Positions 50,301 to 63,553 of a stretch of DNA of 64,000 nucleotides are shown in pieces (positions within the stretch are counted from its first letter, which is position 1; each line of letters opens with the position of its first letter). The DNA comes from Atopsyche davidsoni (lineage: Eukaryota; Arthropoda; Insecta; Trichoptera; Hydrobiosidae): contig JAILWY010000027.1 in the NCBI GenBank assembly GCA_022113835.1, forward strand, positions 3,536,501 through 3,600,500. Direction: 5' to 3'. Both the position numbers and the translations under genes were made by a program. The notes under the pieces were generated by a model. That model was not told the DNA's origin. It did not search any database and was given only the letters and a program-made list of their open reading frames with translations.

Positions 50301-53300
50301 CATTTTAGTTCTGCCCTGAACGGGAGCTTAATTCAATAGTAACAAAAGCAAACTTCGAACACGTGTTGAATAGGCGAGAAAGATCTATAATGGCTGCTGT
50401 GACAGCGACAAATATATAATGCTTATATATATATATGTAAAAATAAATAATTTTTTATACAAAAACAAAAAAAATGATATATCATGCGTCTTGATTATGA
50501 AGGTTTATCTGATCACTACAGTAAAAATTTTCAAAGCTAATATGAAATAGGCAAATCTATAAAAACAAAATCTACTTTTATGGTTGTTATCCCGCATCAG
50601 ATTATTGATTTGTTTAATTGAAATATCTTGATATTCCCAAGTACTTCCGCTTGTTCATATCAATACTTAAGTCCCGACTTCCGGATAAATCTTTACCGAG
50701 CAGCACAGTGATTACTCGCCATTATTCTTGTAAGATGACTCCGGAGATGGATGTAGATAATTCCGAAAAGCCGATGCTATCGGGAGCAAAAAGAGTGAAC
50801 ATTCAATTCTCGGATGTCTGTTTCCAACAATGTGCAAAAAATATGTAAAACGAACAACTCGGTTTAATGTGAACTTATTCGATTTTTTAAAATGCTTTTA
50901 AAAAACGTAAACCTTTTTAGAAATCACTTCAAAAAAGCATTAAAATAGAATCACATGTATGAACTGTATTTTGAAAACAAATCTTTAAAAACTGTTTAAA
51001 TCGTCTGTTAATTTATTATGAAAATATCAATATTGGATGTTAAAAACTTTTAACTTTTGTATTGAATATCATTAAAAGCAAAATACCAAACAAAAAATTT
51101 TACATTTATGAAATCTAGAAATATTTTTAAGAATTTTTTCAAATACAAAAAAAACACCCCACTTAGCCTTTATAAAAACTGTTAGCTTTTCAAAATTGTA
51201 AAAATTATACTGCGGTTTTATTTGGTTATTACAAACATCCTGTATCGTTGGACTACGTTTTTTTATTATTATAATATATAATTACCAAAAACAGTATTTT
51301 TAATGTGCTTTACTCTGCAATACTATGTATTTTAAACTAAATAATATTCAGAATATTCCCTCGGTTGTCTAGTTATGCTTTCGCAGTATGCGCAGGGGAC
51401 GAGAACCATTGGCGTTCGAGCAGCTAAATGGCTTTTCCGAAGAGCCTGGGGAACGAAAAGCTGTGATGAAATAAATTTCTTTCAAAAAGGCAACGAGGGT
51501 GAATGAGACTCTCCTGAAAGATATTTTGTAGTGGGTATTGAGAATCACGTATGATGGTTACAGTGTTTTTAAAGATGTCTTATTAGTAACCTAACCTTTC
51601 GCAAAGACCAGTGGAGACTGGAAATCTCCCTTGGTACCCATTTTTAATTATACTCATTATATAAACGACAGAGATTGTTAAAAATAACAAAAAAAAAAAA
51701 AACGTATTCTGATTGAAGCCTAGACCTATCCACAAAAACGGTACTTCGACCAAATGTAAGCATATTTATGTTCTAATGTATTTGCAGCAATTACGAGCGT
51801 ATAAATCGCTACTATATATAAAATGAAAAAAAAACACGGATTTAATTAAAAATAAAACAACCCCAAAAATCTGAAAGTCTGTTAGGCTTAAAGAATACGT
51901 TTTTTATATACACAGGCAGAGGCTCGTATAATTTCTCCAATATAACATCAAGTGGTGTTTTTCCTCTCAATTCGTCTTGCCCAATCCTCGCCCGAGGCTG
52001 TGTTTTAAGATTAAAGGTTATCAGACGGAGTCGGTGATAAATCACTGAAGCCAGGGACATTAAGAATCTGAAAGGCTAAAATTCCATCACAAGTGTTGGA
52101 TTCCACCACCGAGAAGCCTTCAGCACTGATTGCATATTAATTTGAATGAATAAATATGTCTTGGGTTATCGATAGAACTTAATTAATTATTTATATTTTT
52201 TATATTTTTAGTAATTTTCTACATGCTTGAGTAATATATAATATCATGAATATGAGAGTAATCAGTAGTAAAAGTTCGTACTAATATTTGTATAAAGTCG
52301 ATTATACACGGTGTGATACATCTGACAACTGAATGATATCTGACCAATAGATCTATAAAAAAACACGTTATCGGGTTTATTGCAGTGTGTGTGGTCAGCT
52401 TTAGCTAAAGTCTCTCAAAACCAATATAGCATTGAAAATACCGCATTACAAGGATATGTGGTATAAATATTCTCATGTGATTTAACCAGATATTGTGGTA
52501 TAAGTCTGATTTTATTCGAGTTTTATGATAATACAAATTCGTCCATACAATCAGCGTCCAGAGCCGCATCGGGTTATTTACGGAAAGGGACCGCAAAGGG
52601 GAAATCAGCCGAGTAACTTTTTCCAATCCAGGCCTGGAAAGTTGGAGGACGGAACTGCTGGCCGTTGTTGGCAAGTTGATTCTGCGATAGTTTTTAGGAA
52701 AAATATTACTGTATGTACTGCCTCATAGTAAAGTTTGGCTTAGTATACATACAGGATGTCTCAAAATAGACAGTGATAGTGTTTATAGTCACGTAAACAC
52801 ATTTTAAGAGCAAAAAAAATATTGTTGAGTAAAATACGCTGCACAAGCTTCACGCCTATAATAATAAAAATTTTATAGTTTTATATACCCCTATCAAATA
52901 AATTGTTCAAATATTAATTTAATTTTATGCAAGATACCACACCTTTTCACAGGAATGTAATCAATACATTCTGTTGTTTGTTTAACAGAAATACATTAGA
53001 AATATAATATGAGATTTGAGTTAGAAACGACCACACAAGTTTAATATAGAAGAAGCTTTCTAAAGCTCATAGAATATATACATTTTTATCAAGCGAAACG
53101 ATTGTGTTTATTTCGTAATTAATATTTTTAATTAATCTAGTATTACAAATGCAAAACAAGGATGAATGAACTTTTTTCTAAACTTATTTACGTAATATCA
53201 GATATACTCTATGTATGTATTTTCGTATTTGTTTAAGGATTTTCACTAAATCCCAGAAACATTTCAGAGAATAAATTCAGTAATATGAAACTTCTGGTGA

Positions 53301-54340
53301 ATTTAACTGTAAAGGATGTTCAAATTTTGATATTACGAGAATAAAAGTTTTGTAAATTATTATTTTTTATTTCTTTACACGTGAATTTGAATTCCAATGA
53401 TAATTTGTTTTCAAAGCCACAAAAGAATGTTTAATAATAAATTTTACCTGTGAGCTATTTTTAAAGAAAGTGGTTTTAAACTAACTCAAGATGTGAATAT
53501 TGCATTTTTACAATAAGAATTAGGTAATTAAAAGCACAAAAAAAAGAGAAACAAATATATTATTTTTTCATAGACAAATTCTTACATAAAGATGTTGAGA
53601 TCAGTATGTTGAATATTAGTAAGAAAAAAATCACAATCAATCACCGCGACATAATATTTGAGGAATCATGTTTTTTACTATTAATGAAATATTGTATACG
53701 ATTCTGTATCAAGTGAAACGATTGGTTTTGAACACCGTATATAAATGTTATAAAGATTTAGAATTGCAAATGGTAATATCAGATAGATTCAGTATAAAAA
53801 AAACAAAGTGACATCCATTTATTTATTTACATGGAAATAGGGGGGTGATATCAACGGTGGCGGGGGCTGTGATAAAGTCTGTTATTTCCTCCGCTCCAGA
53901 AAATGGATTTCTACGAAAGAAGACGCATACTTCAAGCGGAAAAATACAGAAATATATTACGTAGATTTGTTTGAACGCTAACAGAGAGCTAACAACACAT
54001 CTGCAAATATAAGTTCAATACGAGTCCCAGTATAGTTTCAATTCCAAATTAAATACAAGAAAATCTTTATTAAAAAAAAAAAAATACGAAAGAACAGAAA
54101 ATGAATAATTGTTTCATAGCTTTTCCGTCTTTGAATGTTCTCTCTTTTACTAAATTTTTTATATTTCTAAGCTTCGCAACCGAAAGATATAGGTGACAAC
54201 ATTTTAGTACTTAAAGGTTCTTCGGTTGGTTGCATCTGCAAGGTCCAATTTTTAAAGATCAATACGTAATTTTTTTATCAATATAAATCGTTTTGCGTCA
54301 ATCTGAAATAAGCGTTAGCACAAAGTCAGTTTGGATTTCA
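47390..54340. other. AT-rich gene desert with GC-richer islands
   Basis: Islands lie at about 47390-47520, 47980-48170, 50205-50350, 51390-51480 and 52540-52690. The one at 47980-48170 holds a short open frame (VLSDLMLAPEQRVVYHHRQ) ending at CAG|GTACTG, which could be an exon, but the upstream side has no good acceptor. Elsewhere homopolymer-rich AT sequence shows nothing recognisable. Confidence 0.35.
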
Positions 54341-54353
54341 TCTGCCGGTATGA

Positions 54354-54398
54354 GGATCGAACCGGAAATCATTCGATAAAGAGCTCACGGTCTAACCA
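54354..54398 (-). mobile_element. tRNA-derived SINE candidate
   Basis: On the minus strand TGGTTAGACCG (54388-54398) fits an A box and GGTTCGATCC (54354-54363) fits a B box, about 25 bp apart as in tRNAs. Flanking arms do not pair as a tRNA. A GC-richer stretch follows at 54440-54560. Confidence 0.5.
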
Positions 54399-54559
54399 CG
54401 GAGTCAACAGAGTGCTTTCTCACATACCAGCGATAATAAAACGTTGGTCCGCGGAATCCAGAACGTTCACGGGGATCTCGTTTACTCTCCAATTAGATTT
54501 CCCTTGAGAATCGCGGCTCAGTTCAAGCCTGGGTTTACAAGACATTCGAAAAAGTCCCC

Positions 54560-57280
54560 TCGTATTAAATTTGAAAAATAATAAAGCCTCCAGGTTCTCC
54601 GGGGAAATTTACGAACACGCTGGACGAATGAGATGTGTTCGAAAAATTAACCAAAAACAACTTGTCATTCCATCGAGTGCCACACCTGACCTTGCCGGCC
54701 ATTTTGTGTGCTTTAATTTATTTTTATATAACAGTTTCAGACCTCTAAAATATTTTTTAACTTAACTGAAGCTTTCAGCAGAAAACTGCTGAAACTAAAT
54801 ATAATTTGGTTTAACATTATCTGAATCCCATTTTTAAATACCTTAAGCAATGTATTTATAATGAAATCAGAAAAACCACTAGTGACCTTAAGAAAATTTT
54901 TATATTTTAAATAATCATTCATTGTCATGCTCCAAGAATGAAATTCGTACATTGCAAATATTATTATGATTATTTAATGAATATTCGTTTTTCTGAGAAA
55001 AAAAAACATCAGGATGATCTACGAAATATTCAGAAATAATATTGTAAGTTAATGTGTTAAAAAGAATTGACATAAAACACATATAAATAATATGCTGAAA
55101 GTGTTATTCAATCTTTTTGAATGTTTTTATGTGCAGTTAGGTATTCCTCAATTCTTTTCAACTTTCCAACAAAATTAATCAAATCTCTGCAAAGTCGGTC
55201 CGGTCTAGACCGTAATGCCAGCAACTATCTTCATTTCAAAACAACTCAAATAATTCCAGTGTAAAGACTATCCCGGCGAAGTTACACGCGATTTAATTCT
55301 GCCAAGTATCTATTAGTTTCATAGAAGAACTTGCCCGAGCGTTAATAGAGTAGTCACGAGTGATCACATGGTTAGACCTTTTAAGCGTTTAACCGTGTGC
55401 AAGAAAAAAATATAAATAAATTAAATAATAATACTTTGCTGAAAAAAATCTTTCCAGAGCGCTTAGATATGCAAATAATACGCAAAGAGGTTGCGTTAAA
55501 AATTTAATTATAAATATCAATTTTATATAAAAGTTATATCACACCAAAGAATACGCCGATATAAACGTTGAACTAGAATTAACTCTGCGTTAAAAATAAT
55601 TTATTCATGAATTACACACAATATTGAGAGTTCAGATATGCATAGAAGACTGTCCCATCTAGACAGAATCTATTGTTATTTCAAAAAGGATTTAATTAAA
55701 AACTGCAGTGAGGGTTGATAATGTGCTTTCATATAGCCGCTTAACAACCTCTAATACCTTCATAAAACCCTGGCTTATCTTAAAAACAGTATAGGATTAA
55801 CTCTTTTATATAAAATAATTAATTATTTTGAATTTCACACTCAAGACTCAATCGCAAGATATATGAGAGATATATGCGCTTCGTGAGACTCTAAGAAATT
55901 TAAATTATAAGTAATATTTTTAAAAATACATACTATAATATATACATATATATAATTAAACGAAACTAATTGGTTTTTGAGTTCTCGTTCATTTAATTTG
56001 TACTTAGCAGTGAATATTTTAGAATTACTCGTAAACCTAATAGGGTCGACCTAATAATAGGAATTTTCTATGAAATTCGAGACTCCAGCCTTCTTAAGGG
56101 TCGCAGTGCGGTTAACTAATTTCTGCTCTTGGTAATTTTAAACCCAATTCTAAATTGACAAAAGCTATCATATAGAAGGTTAACTTTCATTAAAAAAAAC
56201 AGAAAACGACGATGTCCTGGCTTCAGTTGCCTATGAATATTTTTAAAAACTACTAAGTGTTAATTTTCTTGATAAATTCTTACTTTTGCATGAACTGTAG
56301 AGTTTCGAATCCCGTTCTGAAAGCGTTTAATGTTTTTGATTACATTTCTGTTTCCCAAACGATACAGTTTTCTTTTAAACTTTTAACACTTTTTGACTGA
56401 GTTCAGAAAATTTCTCATTAAAATATAAAATGTAGTTCAGCTGTTTATTTCAATTTAAGTTAACAGAAAAAAATTCAGAATATAATATCTTTAATGATAA
56501 TTAGTATTTGGGATGACTGGAAAGATGATATGAAATTTTTAGGTTTTATGTTTACAATTCAGTATCATTATATACACTGGTAGTTATATTGTTGAATTTT
56601 GGCAGAATGCTTTTTTGTTACCAAAAAATCAAACCCACTTTACTATTTACGTTAAAAAACTATAAATAATATTGTTGAGTGGTTATCACCAAATTTTTCT
56701 GGAGACAGGCACCTGAAGAAGAAGTGCATTTATCTCACTTACCTTGAAAACAAGTTCTTGAATGTCTAATTCGGATCTATTTGGAAGAACTTACTATCAT
56801 GCTTTTGAAATTCAATTGAATGTTGAAAATATCTCCAACCTTCTCTTATTCAGGTTTCTTGTAAATTTTCTGAAAATTATAAACCTTATCCTAGATATAT
56901 CTGCAATAACTCATAAAGTCTTCTGATTACTTGCGTGCGTCTATTCTCACAGATATGTGTGATTTTCTTAGCTTGTTTTTTTCAAATTATTCAAGTTCAG
57001 GTTAAAAAAATTTACAACCAAGCATGTTTTGTTTATCATTTATAAAAGTGGTTATTTATTAATACTTAATTTTGATTGAATATCCGAAGGTACGGTTTGC
57101 TAGATATTTAATTTATTGCCGTAAAAAGTAAACATTTTTTTTATGAATATTGAATTTGAACGACACAGTGAGTGCGTTTTATTTTCACCTGGAAAATTTC
57201 ATTTCAGCGGCGTCCTGAAAAAAAGTCATTTTTGAAAAAAGAACAATCAATATTCGGCGTTTGAAACGCGCGGTCCAAGG
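54560..57280. other. AT-rich DNA, nothing recognised
   Basis: No coding region, repeat array or RNA gene could be supported here. A GC-richer patch begins at about 57160 and leads into the G-rich run at 57283. Confidence 0.4.
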
Positions 57281-57282
57281 CA

Positions 57283-57312
57283 GGGTGGGGTGAAGTGGGG
57301 TGGGGGTGGGGG
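57283..57312 (+). other. strong G-quadruplex motif
   Basis: Runs of 4, 4, 5 and 5 G with spacers of 6, 1 and 1 bases, preceded by a further GGG. This is unusual in DNA with so little GC. It fits the standard G3+N1-7 quadruplex pattern. Confidence 0.75.
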
Positions 57313-57460
57313 AGGCAATTTGCAATGTGATTTCAGGGAGGGTATGTACGCCTCACTCGTCTATCACCCATAAAGGCATGGTCAATCAGTAATATTGAAA
57401 AAAAAATCGATCTCAAACATGTAATTATTAAATATTTATAATTTATTTAAAAAAAATTCA

Positions 57461-57600
57461 ATATTTTTGACAGAGAGTACTTGGTGGAATTCCATTTTAA
57501 TATTTTTTTAGAGTGAACTCTGTTTGATAATGCCAATGTGAAAGGTTGGCGAAACCGGTCACAAATAAAAACGAACATGTGGAAAATCATTCAAGTATTT
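57461..57600 (+). mobile_element. dispersed element with hammerhead-like core (copy 2)
   Basis: TGT (57521-57523) is followed by TTGATAA, a GCCAA/TTGGC hairpin (57532-57550), GAAA (57551-57554) and a GTC triplet (57558-57560) with ACA after it. This order matches the hammerhead ribozyme layout: stem I, CUGANGA box, stem II, GAAA, stem III, NUH site, stem I. The CUGANGA box is degenerate, with the C and a key G changed, so activity is not expected. The left part shares sequence with 42304-42345. Confidence 0.55.
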
Positions 57601-57874
57601 TACTCAAAAATATTAATTTATTTTTAACGATATTTTGTATTTAAAATAAATATAAAGTATTCTATAAAAAAATGTTTACATCATTATTGATCATTTGAAA
57701 AGAATACATTTTTCACCCTTTGAATACTTTCTGGATCACAATATATAAATAATAAAATAAATTTTTAATAACTCTTGTTAATATTTCTGTAATTTGTATC
57801 GCTTGGCATGTGTTATTTGCCAAAAAAATATATTTTTTAAATAATACGTAAAATACTTGAGTGATTTTTCCACA

Positions 57875-57996
57875 TATAGATTTTTATTGGTGACCGGTTT
57901 CGTTAACCTTTCACGTTGGCATTATCAAACATCTCTCTCTGTTTGATAATGCCAACTTAAAAGGTTGGCGAAACCGGTCACCTATGAAAATCTATA
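57875..57996. mobile_element. foldback pair of the hammerhead-like element (copy 3)
   Basis: Two 56-bp arms (57875-57930 and 57941-57996) are inverted copies with six mismatches, separated by ATCTCTCTCT. Each arm holds the GTTTGATAATGCCAA...GAAACCGGTCACC block found at 57521-57562. The structure is a head-to-head inverted duplication of the element. Confidence 0.8.
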
Positions 57997-57999
57997 CTC

Positions 58000-60900
58000 T
58001 CAGTCAATAATATTGAATTTTGAAAAATATATATTGTATTCAGTTTATCAAGATCTCATTGTATAAAACGTATACCGGGTAAAAGAGAAAAATATCTTTA
58101 GGTTTTTAAAAAAACAGTATACTTTTTTTCTAAAGAATACAATTTTTTTGTAGTGAAGAAATTATACCCAGTTTTTTTTTACAGGTGATAAAAGTTACTC
58201 TTAAAGCCCAGTGTATATTTTTGAAGCTTCAATATGAATTAACAAAACAAATATTTTTCGCGAGCTGGATAAAAGCACCCCTGAAAATAAAAAGGCATCG
58301 GAATTGCTCTTGTTCGATAGGAGTTTAATTTGTGAAGGGTTGAAGTGGTGGTCGACGTTTGACACTTTATTGCAAAGGCTATATTTTACCTATATCCTAA
58401 AAAAATACCTTGTTTAATTAAAAGAGCATTTTTTTCTATCTATATTTGGTTTTGTTTTGTATTTATATAATTGGTATTAAACAAATTAATCAAATAATCT
58501 GATGATATAAGGAAAGTTCTAGTTTGTAGAACCATAAAATAATTACATTCTAAAAAAAAATTAGAACTTCATAAATCTTATTTCACAGAGTATTTTTATT
58601 TCTAGAATGAAAATTGACTGTCTTATTTACAATGAAAATTTATGTATGCTTGAAATTTTTTTTAAAGAAAACATGTATTGTTTGATATTTTTTCACAGAT
58701 GTAGATTTCATTGTATCAATGAAACATTCTATTTTATTGATGTGACTCTTAATTGTTTTATTTAAAAGTCTATAATTAAGTGATATATTTAAATTATTCG
58801 TTAGCTAATAGAACCACACAATTCAAATGCTTTAAACTCAAGGGTTAACCCAAAATTGTCCTTTGTTGTCCAAAAGATACCAATTAGCAGGATGAACATG
58901 TTTAACCCTTCAACTAAAATGCCTACTCCTACGCTATGTAATTTTCAAACTTCCTTAAATATATCGAGAGCTAATTAATCGATGTCTGTGCTTCCTAAAG
59001 TGTGAGGTTCTTTGAACTCACCCCTTCCATACCCGGCTGGGCTATTGACACTCGGAGAGGGTTAAGTGTGTCTGAGACCAATAATTCACTCAAAAAAGGG
59101 GTTGAAAAACTCTGTAATTACAAAAATTCGTTTTATCGATATTTTAACACAAATAAAAATCAGTATTTTATATATATATATGCATGAAATTCAAATTGCA
59201 CATACACGTAAATACGCATACGAGTGTGTATTTCATAATAATTAATTCACCTGATAAGGTATTAGATATACCATACCTTTTTTTTAAAAAAATATTTATT
59301 AAATATACTCGTATTATGATATTGAATGCAAAATTTGAAATTAAAGGATCATTGATTGTAAGCGATCATTAATTTTTTTAATAACGAATATTTATATTAA
59401 ACTTTAAAATAAATTATAAATAGTCCAAACACAATTAAATGTTCTACTTTATTTATTTCCATCTTAAAATAAAGTTTTTTTTTTACTTAGCAAGTAAATA
59501 ATTAACGGCCCATGCAATAAAAACACAGAAATAATAATTTCAGCGGCATATGCGAAATTTGAAGTACGGCGGGCTTTTACACTCCAAGTAACCGGTTATG
59601 TATTTTTTTTTCAGGACACTCTGGTAACAATACCCTCTTAGGGAGGATTTTTTTCATGAAAAAGGTTTTAAGGGGGCATATCATTGAAGGAATAAATCAC
59701 ACAAAACAGTGGTTTGTTTAATGTGTATATTTTCAGTTTTACATTGTGTCCTTTTTATAAATTGAAACATAGCGGTCATTAATTAGAATTATATTTTTCA
59801 TATGTTTTTTTACTTGTTTATGTTTCTCGTTTTATTTTATTTTAGTTTTTTTGTCAGGTAATTTTTTTTTTCATTATTAGTTAACGTAAAAACTTATAAA
59901 ATTATATTTTAACCATTATTTTAAGTTATGATGAATGTTTTCATTGGTAGGGTTAAAATCTAGTGCAATTCCACATCACTTACTTATATGGTTTTTAACA
60001 AGGTGTAAATACAATTTATCAAAATCCAAGATAGTAATAAAATGAACTATGTATAATAAATGAAAACAATTTCTTTTTCTTTTAAAAAAAAACTATAATT
60101 AACTAATTAAATTAAAGTATCCTTAAAAAATTAGCATTTCAGGATTACTGCCAATTTGCAGCGAGTCGCTTAAAATTTTGCTTAGTTAAAAAAGCTCGAA
60201 AAATACATTTTTATATTACGAAACAAAGCTCTGTTATACTGCAGCTAAGGTTTTACTGATACACAAAAAAATGAAATACGTTGATGAAAAGGTTTTGTTT
60301 TTAGGGACTCCCTTTGCTTACATAGAACAATATCCAGTTGCGTAATTGAAAACCAACGTGGAGGGGAAGGAGAAAATAATAAACATACGACAATGAAATA
60401 TAATCCGAATCATGCATACATACACTTTTAAATAAGAATTGTCGTTTCGTTTGCTGAGTTTATTGGATTCAGTTCACATGAGATTTTTTAAAAAGCTTTT
60501 GATGTATGTTAAATCTTGAAATTAAGAATTTAAGAAAAATTCACGTTAACTTCTTTTTGTTCTGTTTTATTACTCACCCAAAAGTCTCTCACGTCATTAC
60601 ATTAAAACTATTCTTAATATATTAATTTGTTTTTTTTAATTGAAGCTTGGATTAATTTTAACACAATAAAATAAATCGAAGATATTTTTCTTAAAATTGT
60701 AAATGAAATTTTGTTATTATATATATATTAATTAATTTATTATTCATCAAAAAATTAATCATAAAAAATACATGAATTCAATCTTTTTGAAATATATACA
60801 ATTAATTTAATCCTATTTTTTGTGACAGCAGCTCAGTCAAATACAAATAGAGATAACTTCTTTCTATTTCCTGTGAATACTTTTTATGAATATCTTTTTC

Positions 60901-62328
60901 TGAAAGTATAAATTTATTATATTTGTATTATATTAAGATGAAACAATCTAAATAAATCATATATAAACGTGCAAGAATCGCAAATCAAAACACGTGTAAA
61001 TGAATATTGACCTTAAAAAACACTTTATTTGACATAAAAATAGAGGTAACATTTTCTTCTGGAACCCGAGTGCGTTAGTGAAGTCAGAATTTGCAGAGTG
61101 TTTGCCAAATTAAAGAAGTTCTCTCCGGGAGATTTCCGAAATGCTGCCAACTAAATAAAGTAAACGAAAAGGTGCGTCCTACTTGTTAAGAAGATGCAAA
61201 AATATGTTTCGTATTCCACCGTCGGTGTTTCGTTTTTCTCGCTCAAGTAATTAGGCATGAAGTAAGTTTGTTTGCGATCGAGGCTCGACGCGACGCAGTC
61301 ATTTTCAGTGAGCTTTTTTACTTTAAAAGCAAATGAATATAAAATGCTCTTCAAATTGGTATATACATAGTAAAAAAAAACTTAAAATATTTAACTATGT
61401 TAATACTATGAAAATATCCAATGCTAGGTTCTATTGTAACTGAACCATAGAAGGCGTTAGAATTTTTTTATGTATCGCATCGATACTCATAGCTCCGTAT
61501 TCTAAATAAAAGATTTTTCTGTATTCCAAGTATTATAAATTCAGATATAACCATGTATATTTCCACAAATATAGCAGGTAGGATTGTAACAGATGAAACT
61601 ATAAAAGAAATCAAGATTTCAAACAAAATAATAAAAAAAACAAATATATTTGAAATACACATAATTTTGTCGAAAATATTTAAGGGATGCGAATAGTAAA
61701 ATTAAATTTGCGGTCAAGGTTGCTATTAATAACTTTGCAATCATAATATTGAATAAATAAAAACACTTTATCGTTCGCAAAGTCACTGCTATCAAAAAAT
61801 TGTAAAAATGATCCTATGGAAAGCTATACGGGTTATTCTTATTTTGGAGTAAGGGTTGAAGTGGTAAAGAACCTTTTTCCACGGCTGAGTGCATAAATCA
61901 CTCCTCTCTTGGTGTAGGGACCAGCCCTTCTACTGACCCCTGTCTTGTAGAATTGGAACGGCATCGCCTTTGTGTAGCTCAAGTACTTGTGCCTTCTTCA
62001 ATTCAAGGAATTCACTTAGTTACCTTATAGAATTTTAAGCAACAAGTCACAGGCTTTAATAGAAAATAGATAAGCGCAATTCTATTCGTTATTTATATAT
62101 TACTGTCACGATAATAATATTTTGAACGAAGATAAAGTTTTATGTCTTCAATTATATCATATGGTATATTGTTGACTCTGGTTTGCAAAATGCATGAAGA
62201 GTGTTGCTATGAAAGCAAATGCATGTTTATATAAGTTATATATAAAATACACGCGGACCAAGGGAATGTAACGTAAAGTAATATTTTGTCATGAAAACAG
62301 TGAAGTAGCGAGTAAACTGCAAATAATT

Positions 62329-62330
<2 letters not shown>
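58000..62330. other. AT-rich DNA, nothing recognised
   Basis: No gene, tandem array or clear mobile element was found. A slightly richer patch at 61850-62030 has no long open frame. Poly-A and poly-T runs are frequent. Confidence 0.4.

Positions 62331-62396
<66 letters not shown>
62331..62396. repeat. (TA)n microsatellite
   Basis: About 66 bp of uninterrupted alternating AT. The minus-strand open frame across it, with its Tyr-Ile run, is an artefact of the repeat. Confidence 0.95.
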
Positions 62397-62407
<11 letters not shown>

Positions 62408-62515
62408 AGCAAGCATTGTGTTTTTTTAGTACCTATATTAAAGTAACACTTAAGATACACGTGTAAAGAAGGGATAAAATATAAAAATGAAGTTTTTTTG
62501 GAAACAGCTGGGATT

Positions 62516-63553
62516 TTAACCGGTACACCTTCTTATCACCAGGAATCAGCGAAAAAGTTAATTCTTTAAACTATATAAATGTGTTACTATATTGAGAGCA
62601 AACAATGCAAGTAAACAACAGGATTGAAATTATTTACCAACCATCCAAATTCCGTTGTTTTGTTCGTATATCATTATGAAGCATAAAAATGCCTCTTGGA
62701 ATTTTTTTTATCAAATATTTGAGATATAGAATCAACAACCGCATTCATGTGCATAAATTTTGTTGATATTGTATACGCAAACGACGTCAAAGATGCACCA
62801 GGAATCAGCGAAAAAGCCAATAAACTATATTAATGTGTTACAATATTGAGGTCGTAAGAAAACAATGCAAGCAAACAAGAGGATTGAAATTAATTACCAA
62901 CCATCCAAATTCCGTTGTTTTGTACAGCAAGCATAAAAATGGCTCTTGGAATTTTTTTTATTAAATATTTGAGATATGAAATCAACAACCGCATTCATGT
63001 GCATACATTTTGTTGATATTGTACACGCAAACGACGTCAAAGATGCGCCATTCGCGAGCGAAGCGTCGATACCGAACTCCGCCCATCAAAAGATTATTTA
63101 TGCAAACAATACCGGTACGGTCCCTGCGGGCTTAGTAAGTAATACTCCACACTTTGAATTGAAACCGGTACACTTTATTATTATCAGGAATCAGCGAAAA
63201 AGCCAATTAACTATATAAATGTGTTACAATATTGAGGTCGTAAGAAAACAATGCAAGCAAACAAGTGGATTGAAATTAATTACCAAGCATCCAAATTCCA
63301 TTGTTTTGTTCGTATATCATTATGAAGCATAAAAATGGTTCTTGGAATTTTTTTTATCAAATATTTGAGATATAGAATCAACAACCGCATTCATGTGCAT
63401 AAATTTTGTTGATATTGTACACGCAAACGACGTCAAAGATGCGCGAGTGAAGCGTCGATACCGAACTCCGCCCATCAAAAGATTATTTATGCAAACAAAA
63501 TCGGTACGGTCCCTGCGGGCTCGGTAAGTAATACTCCACACCTTGGAATGGCA
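62516..63553 (+). repeat. tandem array, nearly three units of up to 386 bp
   Basis: AGGAATCAGCGAAAAAG recurs at 62541, 62800 and 63186. Shared blocks include TTACCAACCATCCAAATTCC, TCAACAACCGCATTCATGTG and GCAAACGACGTCAAAGATGC. Units 2 and 3 also share about 130 bp (CCGAACTCCGCCCATCAAAA to GTAAGTAATACTCCACAC) that unit 1 lacks. Unit 3 runs into a GC-rich segment at 63554. Confidence 0.9.

Noticed and set aside
54350..54425. True tRNA gene on the minus strand
   Set aside because: A and B boxes are present but acceptor, anticodon and T arms do not pair as a cloverleaf.
62236..62460. 74-codon open frame with a Tyr-Ile run
   Set aside because: Created by the (TA)n microsatellite.
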